Source: Paractinoplanes bogorensis
GTDB lineage: Bacteria; Actinomycetota; Actinomycetes; Mycobacteriales; Micromonosporaceae
Reading direction: 5' to 3'
DNA: 64,000 nucleotides
NCBI RefSeq assembly: GCF_018829635.1
Contig: NZ_JAHKKG010000004.1
Span: 558,001-622,000 of the forward strand
A program made the position numbers and the translations under genes. The notes under the pieces were generated by a model that did no database searches, was not told the origin of the DNA, and worked only from the letters and a program-made list of their open reading frames with translations. Shown here piece after piece: positions 1 through 8,798 of this stretch; the stretch's first letter is position 1; every line of letters begins with the position of its first letter.

Positions 1-70
1 CTGCGCGGTGATGGCGTCCGGATCGGTCTCCTCCAGATCGCCGAGCACCACGATGTTCTCGTCGTTCAGG
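1..70 (-). pseudogene. Frameshifted continuation of the phospholipase D-like gene
   Basis: On the minus strand this stretch reads LNDENIVVLGD followed by LEETDPDAITAQ, in the frame next to the one used by the gene at 66-1016. LNDEN-type sequence normally follows GSFNY in these proteins. One extra C in the ACCACC-CTG context would restore a continuous frame. It continues past the left edge of the window. A sequencing error would look the same as a genuine mutation. Confidence 0.6.
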
Positions 71-1016
71 TGGTGGCCGGCGCCGTGTAGTTGAAACTTC
101 CCAGGATCACCAGTTGCTCGTCGATCACCATCAGTTTGTGGTGCACCTTGCGGACACCGTTGCCGGGCGTGTTCTCGTACAGGGAAGCGCCCTTGACCTT
201 GAGGGGGACGGTGGCCGCCCACTTCTGGCTGCCCTGGCCGCGATCGAGTATGCCGCGCACCGGAATGCCGGCCTTGAGCAGCCAGAACATCGTGTCGTCG
301 ATGCCCGAGGACTGAGCGAAGGTGAACATCGCGAAGTCGACACGGTGCGAGGCCTTCAGCATCTGCTTCATGATTTCCATCTCCGGCCCCTGGTGCGGCG
401 CGAAGACCGGTTTGACCCGGATTCCGCCGAGCCGGAACTCCCGGGGACGGGGTTCGCGCCGTTCGTGCAACTCACCGAACGTGCCGCTGCGCAAACGCTC
501 GAATTCGCGCACGTACAGGCCCGTCGCCGTCTGCCCGCGCAGGATCAGGATGTGGTTCAGGTTGTTGCCCGCGGCGCCGTTGCGACCGGTGTCGGTGAGC
601 GTGAAGTTGGTCGACCCGGTGAGCACGGCCGCGGTGGGCGCGCCCGGATCCCGTACCAGAAACTTCTGGTGGAAGATTTTCGGATTCAGATCGGTGACCA
701 GGTCGACGCCGGCGCGCAGCAGGGCCGCGTGGATGACCCGGTTCTCCTCGTTGTCACCGGCCAGGCTCCACGGGTCGGCGGCGGGCGGGTCCTCGACCAG
801 GTAGTCGCCCTCGAGAATGATCTGCACGCTCACCTTGCGCGCCTTGGCCGCCAGGACGGCCTCGGCGATGGCCCGCGAGTCCAGTTCCTGCACGGCGATC
901 AGCAACGTGTCGGTGGCGCCCGCGATGAACTCCCGGATGACCGCGTCGAGGTCGTCCGGGCCGCCCAGCACCGTCGGTCCCGTGTAGAACTCCACACTTC
1001 CCAGATCCAGCCCCAT
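66..1016 (-). CDS. Phospholipase D-like (HKD) protein, 3' end apparently frameshifted
   Basis: The 316-residue product carries two HxKx4D phosphodiesterase motifs, HQKFLVRD in the first half and HHKLMVID near the C-terminus, followed by GSTNFT and GSFNYT. This is the two-domain layout of the phospholipase D/nuclease superfamily, which hydrolyses phosphodiester bonds through a phospho-histidine. The frame ends at a TGA at 66-68 directly after APATT. The next frame immediately continues with LNDENIVVLGD, which is the usual continuation after the second HKD motif, so the gene seems to have lost one base near 66-73. I see no secretion signal and no strong Shine-Dalgarno before the ATG. Lipid or nucleic-acid substrate cannot be told from sequence. 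Family assignment is firm; intactness is doubtful. Confidence 0.8.
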   Translation of the reverse strand: MGLDLGSVEFYTGPTVLGGPDDLDAVIREFIAGATDTLLIAVQELDSRAIAEAVLAAKARKVSVQIILEGDYLVEDPPAADPWSLAGDNEENRVIHAALLRAGVDLVTDLNPKIFHQKFLVRDPGAPTAAVLTGSTNFTLTDTGRNGAAGNNLNHILILRGQTATGLYVREFERLRSGTFGELHERREPRPREFRLGGIRVKPVFAPHQGPEMEIMKQMLKASHRVDFAMFTFAQSSGIDDTMFWLLKAGIPVRGILDRGQGSQKWAATVPLKVKGASLYENTPGNGVRKVHHKLMVIDEQLVILGSFNYTAPATT

Positions 1017-1156
1017 GACGATCAGTGTGGGCGTCCGCGCGGTGCGGCGATGTCAACTGCGCGACCCTTGGCGGGTGCTTTCGTCCGGAGAGTTGATGTG
1101 GCCCGGCCGGCTCATCGACCAAGCTGAGCGGGGCGCGGGAGAACGGGGACACATAC

Positions 1157-1648
1157 ATGGCACTCGTGACGTCGAGCAGGATCGATGCGGTCGACGAGGC
1201 GTACCTGGAACGGGCGGTGGCTCTGGCCTGGGATGCGCGCAAGCGAGGCGATCATCCGTTCGGGGCGTTGCTGGTCGCGGCGGACGGCACCGTGGCCGAA
1301 GCGCTCAATTCGACGGTCACCCAGGCCGACCCGACCGGGCACGCCGAGACCAACCTGGTGCGGGTCGCGGGTGGCTGGGGATTGCGCGTTCTGGGCGAAA
1401 GCACGCTCTATACGAGCACCGAACCGTGCGCGATGTGCGCCGGGGCGATCTATTGGTCGGGCATCGGGCGGATGGTGTTCGCCTTCGCGTCCGACGAGCT
1501 GAGCGCGATGGTCGACGAGGAGGAGGGCGTCCCGCCGCTCAACCTCTCGTCGCGTGAGGTGCTGGCCCGGGGCGGCCGGCCGATCGTGGTCGACGGGCCG
1601 GCCGGGCTGGCCAGTGCGGCCGACGTGCACCGGGGTTTCTGGCGTTGA
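1157..1648 (+). CDS. Cytidine/deoxycytidylate-type nucleoside deaminase
   Basis: The 163-residue product has the zinc-dependent deaminase signature: HAE (zinc ligand and catalytic Glu) near residue 62 and PCAMCAG (two zinc-ligand Cys) near residue 93. The length and the arrangement fit the small single-domain deaminases that include guanine deaminase and the tRNA adenosine deaminase TadA. TadA usually has a more basic surface and a longer C-terminal helix, so a free-base or nucleoside deaminase is more likely. A G-rich Shine-Dalgarno lies shortly before the ATG. It is divergent from the phospholipase gene, with about 140 bp between them. The substrate cannot be fixed from sequence. Confidence 0.85.
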   Translation: MALVTSSRIDAVDEAYLERAVALAWDARKRGDHPFGALLVAADGTVAEALNSTVTQADPTGHAETNLVRVAGGWGLRVLGESTLYTSTEPCAMCAGAIYWSGIGRMVFAFASDELSAMVDEEEGVPPLNLSSREVLARGGRPIVVDGPAGLASAADVHRGFWR

Positions 1649-1800
1649 GTGCCGGTTGCCCGAAAGGATGATCGAATTCGGCCGGGTGTGAGGATCGTCG
1701 CGTCTTTCCGGCTGTTTACCGGGTCACCGCCGGCGTGGTCCCGTACGTAGGCTGTGTGCCGCATGCCCGCGGACTCCCGACTCGGCCGTGAAGGACTTCG

Positions 1801-3198
1801 ATGACAGCAAGCACCGCCACGGCCGTGGCGACCGACGGCGCGCCCGCCGCGCCGGCCAGGTCGCGCAACCGGTACATCGACACGCTTCGCGCGACCGCGA
1901 TCATTCGTGTCGTCGTCTACCACGCGTTCGGCTGGGCCTGGCTGACCTGGGTGCTGCCCGCGATGGGCGTCATGTTCGCGATCGCCGGCTCGCTGATGGC
2001 CGCCTCGCTGGCCAAGGGCGGCACCCGCAAGGCGGTCTGGTCGCGTATCCGCCGCCTGCTGCCCGCGCTCTGGACGTTCGCCGCGGTGGCGCTGCCGATC
2101 ATGTTCTGGCACGGCTGGTCGTCGTCCGATCCTGATCACCCGCTGCACAAGCTCAACCTGCTCTTCTGGATCTTCCCGCTGGAAGACCCGCCGGGCAGTT
2201 CGTGGGGCGAGCCGTTCTGGGAGGTGCTGTGGTATCTCCGCGCCTACCTGATCTTCGTCCTGGTCTCGCCGGTCCTGTGGTTCCTCTACAAGAAGCTCGG
2301 CTGGATCACCATCGCGCTGCCGCTGGCCGCCGTGGCCGCGCTGCACGTCACCGGGTTCCGCCTGCCCGACCCGATCGACGGCATCATGTGGGACTTCGTC
2401 ACCTACGCCGCGTGCTGGATGGCCGGTTTCGCCCATCGTGACGGTCGACTGCACCGGCTCCCGGTCGCGGCCTGGGCGGCCGTCGTCACGGTGATCGGCG
2501 GCATCGGCCTGTACTGGCTGTTCACCCACCCGACCGACTGGGGCTTCGACCTCAACGAGGAGCCGATCGCCCGCACCATGTGGTCGCTCGCCTTCGTGCT
2601 GATCGTGCTGCGCTTCCGCCCGACCATGGACTTCCTCGACAACTTCAAGTGGCTGTCGGAGTCGGTCCGGGTGATCAACGCCCGCGCCATCACGATCTAC
2701 CTCTGGCACTTCCCGCTGATCACGCTGGGTGCGCTCGTGCTCGAGCACTACCAGGTGCCGTGGGCGACGTTCCAGTACATCGTGTGGATGCTCGTGCTCG
2801 AGACCGCCATGGTGATCGTGGCCGTGCTGCTGTTCGGCTGGGTCGAAGACGTGTCGGCCAAGCGCAAGCCTTCGTTGTGGCCGCGCCTGGCCGTGGCGAC
2901 TCCGGCTCCGGTGGCGGCTTCAACGTCAACCCCGGTTTCCCGTACGGCGTTGAGCCCGACCCTCCCCACACAGGCCCCCACGGCGTCGGGTCCCCAGGCG
3001 GGTCCGCAACCGGGTCCCCAGGCCGGCCCTCAGTCGGGTCCGTCCCGCGCTTACGACTACGGCCCGCCGACCGGGTCAATCCGTCGAGTCGACCCCGCAC
3101 CGCCGGCCGCCCCGCCCGCGCGGCCCGCATCAGGCACTGTCTATGGGTCGGCGTCCCGCGGGGTTGCTCGCGTGGAGCAGCCCCCGCGGGACCAGTAG
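1801..3198 (+). CDS. Acyltransferase-3 family integral membrane protein
   Basis: The 465-residue product opens with YIDTLRATAIIRVVVYHAFG, the Arg/His N-terminal signature of membrane O-acyltransferases (acyltransferase 3 family), and has about ten hydrophobic segments up to residue 360. These enzymes transfer acetyl or other acyl groups to exported sugars, lipids or antibiotics. The last 85 residues are a Pro/Ala/Gly-rich cytoplasmic tail with repeated GPQ units (GPQAGPQPGPQAGPQSGP), a low-complexity extension not needed for catalysis. The gene is single and ends 1 bp before the stop codon of the convergent lysyl oxidase gene. Acceptor and acyl donor are unknown. Confidence 0.85.
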   Translation: MTASTATAVATDGAPAAPARSRNRYIDTLRATAIIRVVVYHAFGWAWLTWVLPAMGVMFAIAGSLMAASLAKGGTRKAVWSRIRRLLPALWTFAAVALPIMFWHGWSSSDPDHPLHKLNLLFWIFPLEDPPGSSWGEPFWEVLWYLRAYLIFVLVSPVLWFLYKKLGWITIALPLAAVAALHVTGFRLPDPIDGIMWDFVTYAACWMAGFAHRDGRLHRLPVAAWAAVVTVIGGIGLYWLFTHPTDWGFDLNEEPIARTMWSLAFVLIVLRFRPTMDFLDNFKWLSESVRVINARAITIYLWHFPLITLGALVLEHYQVPWATFQYIVWMLVLETAMVIVAVLLFGWVEDVSAKRKPSLWPRLAVATPAPVAASTSTPVSRTALSPTLPTQAPTASGPQAGPQPGPQAGPQSGPSRAYDYGPPTGSIRRVDPAPPAAPPARPASGTVYGSASRGVARVEQPPRDQ

Positions 3199-3199
3199 C

Positions 3200-4687
3200 T
3201 CAGCCCTTGATGCCGTTGACCGGTGGCACGGTGAGAGTCCGCTTCTTCGCCGTGCCACCGAGCACGATCTTGCGCAGTGACGTGTTGTTCGCCGCGCTCA
3301 CCTCGCTCAGTTTGCCGGCCGGGTTGGCCTTCACCTGGATGTAGTAGGTGCCGTTGGGCAGCCCCGTGATGTCGAACGACTGGCCCGGCCGGTCCTGCGT
3401 GTAGGTGTCGCCGTTGCCGATGTCGAGCACCTCACGCACACCCACCGAGGTCTGCATGCCGCATGACGTGGACAGGTCGGTGTTGTTCGGCCGCCACTTG
3501 GCCAGCGGGATCGTGTAGTCGACGGCGTCGGTGTTGGCCAGGCAGAACGCCTCCTTGCCGCTGCGCGCGACCTGCTTCTGGTCCGCCTTGAGCAGGTTGT
3601 ACTGCGCGAAGTCGGTGAAGTGCCAGTGGTTGTGACCGGCCCGCGCGTCCCACTCCATCGTCCCGGCCGGCACCGCGCCCACCTGGTTGCCGTCGGCGTC
3701 GAAGAAGTACTGGTACGCGTCCATCAGGCCCTGCCCGCTGCGCCGGAACCCGTCCACCAGCAGCGGCGAGTTGCCCGCGTTCCACACCGTCGCGCCGAAG
3801 TTGACGTACCACTTGTTCTTCGGCTCTTTGCTGAGCGAGATGCCCCAGGCGGGCAGCGACCGCAGGTCGGGCCGCGGTCCCGGGCCGGCCTTCTTGGTGA
3901 CCGGGCGCTTGGTCGGCGCCTGGAACACCTGCGGGCCGTGCTGGTGCTCGTCCGTGCTCGTGGCTGCGCTCTTCCGGAGCGCTTCGGCGGAAACGCTCGG
4001 CTTGACCACGGACAGGTTGAGCGCCACGGTCGCGTCCTTGGCCGTCAGGCCGAACAGTTTCTGGTACGGCGGATTGACCACCACGGTCACCGAGTACTTC
4101 CCGACCGGCAGGTCGAACGGCTTCCCGTGGGTCGGCACGTCACTGGTCGACGCGCTCCAGCCCGCCTGGACGCCCCACACCGCGCCGAGAACGAACGGGT
4201 TCCCGTCGGCGCATCCGGTCGGATACGGCGTCTGGGCCGGTGCGTCGGGCCGGGTACGCACCGAGTCGTACGAGTTCGGGCAGAAGTTGGTCCAGTAGCG
4301 CCGGACCACCGTCCCCTTGGTGTTCTTGATCGTCACCGTGGTGAGCTGCTTGAGGCCGGCGAAGTCGGTGACCAGCGCCTTGGGCAGGGTCACCCGGTCG
4401 TCCCCGCGGATCAGCTGCGCCACGATCGGATCCGCGTACGACTTGCGCGTCGCCCGGATCTCCAGCGGCTCCCGCCCGGCCACGATGTTGAGCCCGAGAT
4501 CCAGGTCGACGCTGAAGCCGTCCCCGTTGTCCCACCGCTCGGCCTTGATGTTCTTCCCGGCCGACACCAGCCGTACGCCGTCGGTGCTGGTCGCCGCGTC
4601 GGCCACCTGAACCCCGGCGAACGCCAGCCCGGCCGGCGTCACCAACGCGACGGCCGCCAGCGACCACCTTCGTACCCGTCCCACCAC
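3200..4687 (-). CDS. Secreted lysyl oxidase-domain protein
   Basis: A 495-residue secreted protein. Residues 1 to about 32 form a signal peptide (Arg-rich start, hydrophobic core, AxA-type end before ATSTDG). The C-terminal half matches the bacterial lysyl oxidase domain, with the His-rich copper site GHNHWHF inside DARAGHNHWHFTDFAQYNLL, and a closing stretch related to the CARDB/lysyl-oxidase end. Lysyl oxidases are copper amine oxidases that oxidise lysine side chains. The N-terminal half (about residues 33-250) is unassigned. Start is GTG after a run of six G; the second codon is also GTG and could be the true start. Converges on the acyltransferase gene. Confidence 0.82.
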   Translation of the reverse strand: MVGRVRRWSLAAVALVTPAGLAFAGVQVADAATSTDGVRLVSAGKNIKAERWDNGDGFSVDLDLGLNIVAGREPLEIRATRKSYADPIVAQLIRGDDRVTLPKALVTDFAGLKQLTTVTIKNTKGTVVRRYWTNFCPNSYDSVRTRPDAPAQTPYPTGCADGNPFVLGAVWGVQAGWSASTSDVPTHGKPFDLPVGKYSVTVVVNPPYQKLFGLTAKDATVALNLSVVKPSVSAEALRKSAATSTDEHQHGPQVFQAPTKRPVTKKAGPGPRPDLRSLPAWGISLSKEPKNKWYVNFGATVWNAGNSPLLVDGFRRSGQGLMDAYQYFFDADGNQVGAVPAGTMEWDARAGHNHWHFTDFAQYNLLKADQKQVARSGKEAFCLANTDAVDYTIPLAKWRPNNTDLSTSCGMQTSVGVREVLDIGNGDTYTQDRPGQSFDITGLPNGTYYIQVKANPAGKLSEVSAANNTSLRKIVLGGTAKKRTLTVPPVNGIKG

Positions 4688-4903
4688 AAACCCCCCAGTG
4701 CACAGCCGATGATTGTGCGCTCACTAAATCGCTCACTCTGTGAGTCGGCTGTGAGACGGGCTGTCATATCCGTCGAATCAGTGACGTCGTGTCCGAAGCC
4801 CGACTCGTCCCGGGTCGCGTGCGTGGCTCATCTACTCTCGCGCTTGATCGGATCGACGGCCGTCGGTCCCGCGTTCGGTCTCGTGTTCGGCGGAGGAGTC
4901 GGG

Positions 4904-5119
4904 ATGGCGTTCGGTGGCCAGGAGTGCCCGGATTGCAAGCGGCGCGTGCGCGAGCCGTTCGAAAAGACCGTCACCGGCCGGCTTGTCTGCCCCGACTGCG
5001 CCCAGGCCTTGTTCATGGGTACGGCGGCCGCGGTGACCACCGGCAACCTGGGCTCCGGCTACGGCGTCCTGGCCATGCTGATGCGCAAGATCCGCCGCAC
5101 CGACCCCGACGGGAAGTGA
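4904..5119 (+). CDS. Small zinc-ribbon protein
   Basis: A 71-residue protein with two CPDC knuckles (CPDCKRRVREPF and LVCPDCAQAL) spaced like a zinc ribbon, followed by a Gly-rich hydrophobic stretch and a basic end. The start at 4904 is set by a strong GGAGGAG Shine-Dalgarno at 4892-4898. Longer upstream readings in the same frame lack such a site. I do not recognise a named family. A small nucleic-acid- or protein-binding role is possible, but this is only inference from the fold. Confidence 0.7.
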   Translation: MAFGGQECPDCKRRVREPFEKTVTGRLVCPDCAQALFMGTAAAVTTGNLGSGYGVLAMLMRKIRRTDPDGK

Positions 5120-5157
5120 CCGTCCGCTGACCGTTGCGGTTGCCGGACGGAAGCGGC

Positions 5158-6309
5158 TCAGCGACGCCGGGCCCGGCGGGCCAGCACCAGGCCGACGCCG
5201 CCCACGGCCATCGCCGCGACCCCGATGGCGACCGCGGTGATGTAGGCGACCGGCGGCCCGTCCTCGGCCGCGGCGGCCCTGGCATCGGGTGCCGTGGCGT
5301 CGGGTGTGGCGGCATCATCGGTTGGGGGAGCGGACGACGATGGTGATGGCGGCGCAGCCGGCGTAGACGCGGCCGGCCGGTCGGGCAGGGGATAACGCTG
5401 GATCACCGGGTCCGTGCCGGCGTCCGATCGCTCGGAGACGGTCAGTAACGAGCGACCGTCCGCGCTGTACGTGACCGATTCGCCCTGGGGCTCGTCGGGC
5501 AGCGGGATCTGCCGGGGTTTCCCGGACGTGAGCGCACCGATCACATCGTTGTCCGTGACGTCGAACTCGAACGCGTCGGCATAGGTGCGCAGCACGACGT
5601 GGCGGCCGTCCGGCGAGGTCGCGGCGCCGGTGATGACCGCGCGGCCCAGGAACGAGAACGGGTTGCTGGTCGTGGTCATCGGCAGCGTGACCTCGCCCGC
5701 CTTCTCCAGCGGCGTCGTGGAGTCCCGGGTCAGCGCGGACTTCGGCCGGTAGATCCCGGCCGTCCCGCCGTCCTTGGTGACGACGATCGGGGTGCCGTCC
5801 GCGGTGACCAGCAGCGCCTCCGCGTCGTGGGCGCCGTCCGGATAGGCCATCCGGTGGAGGACCGGCCGCTTGGCGCCGGGGGCGAGCTTCCACACCGCGA
5901 TCGTGTCGCGGCTGCCGCTGTTGTCGCCGATGTCGCCGATCCACAACGTGCCGTCGGCGCCGCGGGCCATGTCCTCGGTGTCGCGCGGCCGCGACGGATA
6001 CGACAGGGTCCGGGTGACCTTGCAGCGTGCGTCCAGAAAGAAGATCTTCCGGCGGGCCGCGAAGTCCGAGCCGTCGTTGACCACCACATATCCGGTCCCG
6101 GCGGCCACCATGCCGGACAACTCGTCGAGTCGCTCGTCGCGGATCGTGCACACCGTCGCTGCGGCTGCGCGTTCGCTCATCTGCGCGCGATCGAGCTGCA
6201 GCAGCGACCGGTCGACCGGCGAGGCGGCGCGGGCGGCGGCGGCCGGTTGCGCGGCGATGACGGGTGCGGACAGGAAGCCGGCGGCGAGGAGCATGGAGAA
6301 AGCGCGCAC
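5158..6309 (-). CDS. Secreted, C-terminally anchored beta-propeller-like protein
   Basis: About 383 residues. The N-terminus is a signal peptide (VRAFSMLLAAGFLSAPVIAA) and the C-terminus has a Ser/Pro/Thr/Asp-rich linker, one transmembrane helix (AYITAVAIGVAAMAVGGVGL) and a basic RRARRR end. This is the layout of a cell-wall-exposed protein with a membrane anchor. The middle has repeating strand patterns with DGTLWIGDIGDNSG and SPDGRHVVLRTYADAF, as in beta-propellers or phytase/esterase-like secreted proteins. I cannot name the function. Start is GTG at 6309; an in-frame ATG at 6294 is the alternative. It is divergent from the LacI gene. Confidence 0.7.
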   Translation of the reverse strand: MRAFSMLLAAGFLSAPVIAAQPAAAARAASPVDRSLLQLDRAQMSERAAAATVCTIRDERLDELSGMVAAGTGYVVVNDGSDFAARRKIFFLDARCKVTRTLSYPSRPRDTEDMARGADGTLWIGDIGDNSGSRDTIAVWKLAPGAKRPVLHRMAYPDGAHDAEALLVTADGTPIVVTKDGGTAGIYRPKSALTRDSTTPLEKAGEVTLPMTTTSNPFSFLGRAVITGAATSPDGRHVVLRTYADAFEFDVTDNDVIGALTSGKPRQIPLPDEPQGESVTYSADGRSLLTVSERSDAGTDPVIQRYPLPDRPAASTPAAPPSPSSSAPPTDDAATPDATAPDARAAAAEDGPPVAYITAVAIGVAAMAVGGVGLVLARRARRR

Positions 6310-6480
6310 GATGACCGATTCAACCTCCCGAGCCGACACAACCATCCGAACTATTGCAGGGATCAACCACTCGGGGCGGGCGCGGGTGCGGGTGATGACG
6401 CTTGGGGGCGTACGGGGAAATGGGTTTGACCGCGGTGCCGGGGCTGTTTCGAGACGGTCGGCGGATTTAACATCCTGGAG

Positions 6481-7509
6481 ATGAGCCGCCCGACGATTTA
6501 CGACGTGGCGCGCGAGGCGGGGGTGGCCGCCTCGACGGTGTCCCGTGCGTACGCCCGCCCGGGCCGGGTCAACGCGGACACCGCGCAGCGCATCTTCGAG
6601 GCGGCCGAGAAGCTCGGCTACCGCACCGGCACGGCGGCCCGGCGGCCCGAGCCCGGTGTCGTCCGCAACGCCATCGGCCTGGTCGTCGCCGACGTGACCA
6701 ACCCGTTCTACGGCGACATCATCAAGGGTGCCTACGAGGCCGCCCGCGAGGCCGGCTACCAGCTGATCCTGTCGCACACCAACGAGTCGCCCAAGGTGGA
6801 GCGGCAGACCATCGAGCAGGAACTGGCCCAGGTCGACGGCGTGGTCATCGCCAGTTCCCGGATGACCGACTCCGCGCTGCGGATGGTGGCCAAGCAGAAG
6901 GCCGTCGTGCTGCTCAACCGGATCATCCCCGAGGCCAGTTGCGTGCTCAACGACGCCGAACGCGGCATCCGGCGGGCGGTCGAGCACCTGGCCTCGCTCG
7001 GGCACGACCGGATCACGTACGTCGCCGGGCCGGAGACGAGCTGGTCGGACGGCGTCCGCTGGCGGTCGTTGCGGATGGCCGCGGCCGACCTGGGACTGGA
7101 GGTGCGCCGGCTGGGCCCGTACGAGCCGACGGTCCTGGCCGGTCTGAGCGCCGCGCTGCGGGTGGCCGAACTCGACGCGACCGCCGTGCAGGCCTACAAC
7201 GATCAGCTGGCGATCGGCATCGTGAAGGGCCTGAGCCGGCTCGGTGTGCCGGTGCCCGAGCAGGTCAGCGTGGTCGGCTTCGACAACATCATCTTCGACG
7301 AGCTGGTCGAGCCGCAGCTCACCACGATCGCGTCGCCGCTCTACCGGATGGGTTTCACCGGCATGCAGAACTGCATCGCGGTCGCTCAGGGCGCCAAGCC
7401 GTCGGGTCGTCCCTTGGTTCTTCCCGTACGCCTCGTCGTGCGCAATTCCACGGCCCGGGCGCGCGCGACGGTGCACGCCCGCCCGCCGTTGACGCCCCGG
7501 CCGCGCTGA
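6481..7509 (+). CDS. LacI-family transcriptional regulator of the sugar-acid island
   Basis: 342 residues. Residues 2-50 are a classical LacI helix-turn-helix (TIYDVAREAGVAASTVSRAY, then the hinge), and the rest is a periplasmic-binding-protein-like effector domain ending in the dimer-interface signature SVVGFDNI and TTIASPLYRMG. It ends 3 bp before the larA-like gene, which runs the other way. Its position beside the sugar-acid operon makes it the best candidate to bind the 22-nt sites at 15690, 15724 and 21181, though none is seen at its own promoter. GGAG sits directly against the ATG, which is unusually tight. Confidence 0.92.
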   Translation: MSRPTIYDVAREAGVAASTVSRAYARPGRVNADTAQRIFEAAEKLGYRTGTAARRPEPGVVRNAIGLVVADVTNPFYGDIIKGAYEAAREAGYQLILSHTNESPKVERQTIEQELAQVDGVVIASSRMTDSALRMVAKQKAVVLLNRIIPEASCVLNDAERGIRRAVEHLASLGHDRITYVAGPETSWSDGVRWRSLRMAAADLGLEVRRLGPYEPTVLAGLSAALRVAELDATAVQAYNDQLAIGIVKGLSRLGVPVPEQVSVVGFDNIIFDELVEPQLTTIASPLYRMGFTGMQNCIAVAQGAKPSGRPLVLPVRLVVRNSTARARATVHARPPLTPRPR

Positions 7510-7512
7510 GCG

Positions 7513-8766
7513 TCAGCGCAGTCGGAACAGCACCTCGCCGGCGCGCGGCACGACCAGGGTGTCCGGGTCGGAGGCGAACTCGCCGACGTCGATCGTCGCC
7601 GGGTCGCGGTAGCCCAGATTGACCGCACGGCACACCTCTTCCGGAATCCCGGTGGCCAGAGTGACCGCAACGCGCAGTTTCTCGACCCCGGTCTCCGCGT
7701 CGTAGGTGCCCGCACCGCGCAGATGTGTCGAATGCGCGAGCACTCCCCAGTGCACGTCCTTGAACCGGTCCCACTGCTTCACGAAGTAGTCGCGGCAGTG
7801 GTAGCCGATCTCGTGGATCTGCGGATGGCTGGTCGCGATCTCGCGGATGTGCGGCGCGTACAGGATGACCTCGCCGCCGTCGGCCACGATCGGCTCGACC
7901 TTGTAGAACCCCTTGGCCCCGGTCCAGATCTCGTCGTACATCTCGGGTACGAGCGACAGCACCCGCCGTCGCGGCCGGTCGAGGTAGGTCACGTGGGTCG
8001 CCGCGCTGATCTCGGCCGCGCTCGCCCACGACGCGATGCAGTCGCCGAACGAGATCGAGTGCAGCGCGCTTTCCTGAGTGTCAGCGGTGACCACGCAGAA
8101 CGCGTACGTCTCGGCCGGTATCAGCGCCGCACCGTCGTTGATCAGCGCCCGCACCGGGGTGAGCCCGGTGGTCCCGATGATCTCGGCCGACGTGATCAGC
8201 GCCCCGAGCCAGTGCGACACGTCGATGATCTGCTGGCCGGCCACGCCCGGGAAGAAGTACTTGTTCCCGCCCGACATCCCGACGACCTCGTGCGGCAGGA
8301 CCGGCCCGACGACGAGCGCGATGTCATGGTCGACGACGGCGCGGTTGAGCATCACGGGCACGTCCCCGCTCATCCGCCCGCCGGACAGCTCCTCGATCCG
8401 CGCACTCGGAATCGTCCCCAGATTGGCGAACGTCTCCGGCTTCCACCACTCGTGGTTGATCACCTCGGTGCCCGGATAGACCCCGACGTGCGCGCGCAGC
8501 GCCTCCTCCGACATCGCGCCGTGCGTCCCCAGCGCGATCAGCACGGTCAACCGCGACACCCGTCCGTGCAGCGCCCGGTGCACGGCGCCGACCAGCAACG
8601 GCAACGGGCACGTACGCGTGGCGTCCGGCACGAGCACGCACACGCTGCGCCCGTCCACGTCGAGCCCGCCGAGCTGCTCCACGACGAAGCCGGTGACCTC
8701 GTCGTCGCTGAGCACCCTATCGGCGCCACCGACCCGGGCCGCCCGCCCTTCGATCACGGATGTCAT
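7513..8766 (-). CDS. larA-like: LarA-family nickel-pincer racemase/epimerase
   Basis: 417 residues, close to the usual LarA length. LarA-family enzymes move a hydride at the alpha carbon of 2-hydroxy acids, using a nickel-pincer nucleotide tethered to lysine. The key pattern is present: D48 and R51 in DATR, H82 in THGAM, H105 in NHEWW, H159 in PHEVVGMSGG, K169 in GGNK and H185 in VSHW. The spacings H159-K169 (10) and K169-H185 (16) equal those of His174, Lys184 and His200 in Lactobacillus LarA. The start is supported by GGAGGG 8 nt upstream. Last gene of the eight-gene operon; cofactor genes larE, larB and larC lie 10 kb away. The sugar context suggests an aldonate or uronate-derived acid rather than lactate. 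Confidence 0.9.
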   Translation of the reverse strand: MTSVIEGRAARVGGADRVLSDDEVTGFVVEQLGGLDVDGRSVCVLVPDATRTCPLPLLVGAVHRALHGRVSRLTVLIALGTHGAMSEEALRAHVGVYPGTEVINHEWWKPETFANLGTIPSARIEELSGGRMSGDVPVMLNRAVVDHDIALVVGPVLPHEVVGMSGGNKYFFPGVAGQQIIDVSHWLGALITSAEIIGTTGLTPVRALINDGAALIPAETYAFCVVTADTQESALHSISFGDCIASWASAAEISAATHVTYLDRPRRRVLSLVPEMYDEIWTGAKGFYKVEPIVADGGEVILYAPHIREIATSHPQIHEIGYHCRDYFVKQWDRFKDVHWGVLAHSTHLRGAGTYDAETGVEKLRVAVTLATGIPEEVCRAVNLGYRDPATIDVGEFASDPDTLVVPRAGEVLFRLR

Positions 8767-8798
8767 TTCTCGTCCCTCCGCGAAAAGCCTTGCACAGT

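Noticed and set aside
4732..4744. CTCAC-TCT-GTGAG dyad before the lysyl oxidase gene
   Set aside because: Arms of only 5 bp are common by chance, so it is not listed as an operator.
3620..5119. One large plus-strand reading frame over the lysyl oxidase gene
   Set aside because: It is the shadow of the minus-strand gene. Only the last 71 codons, with their own ribosome-binding site, are convincing.
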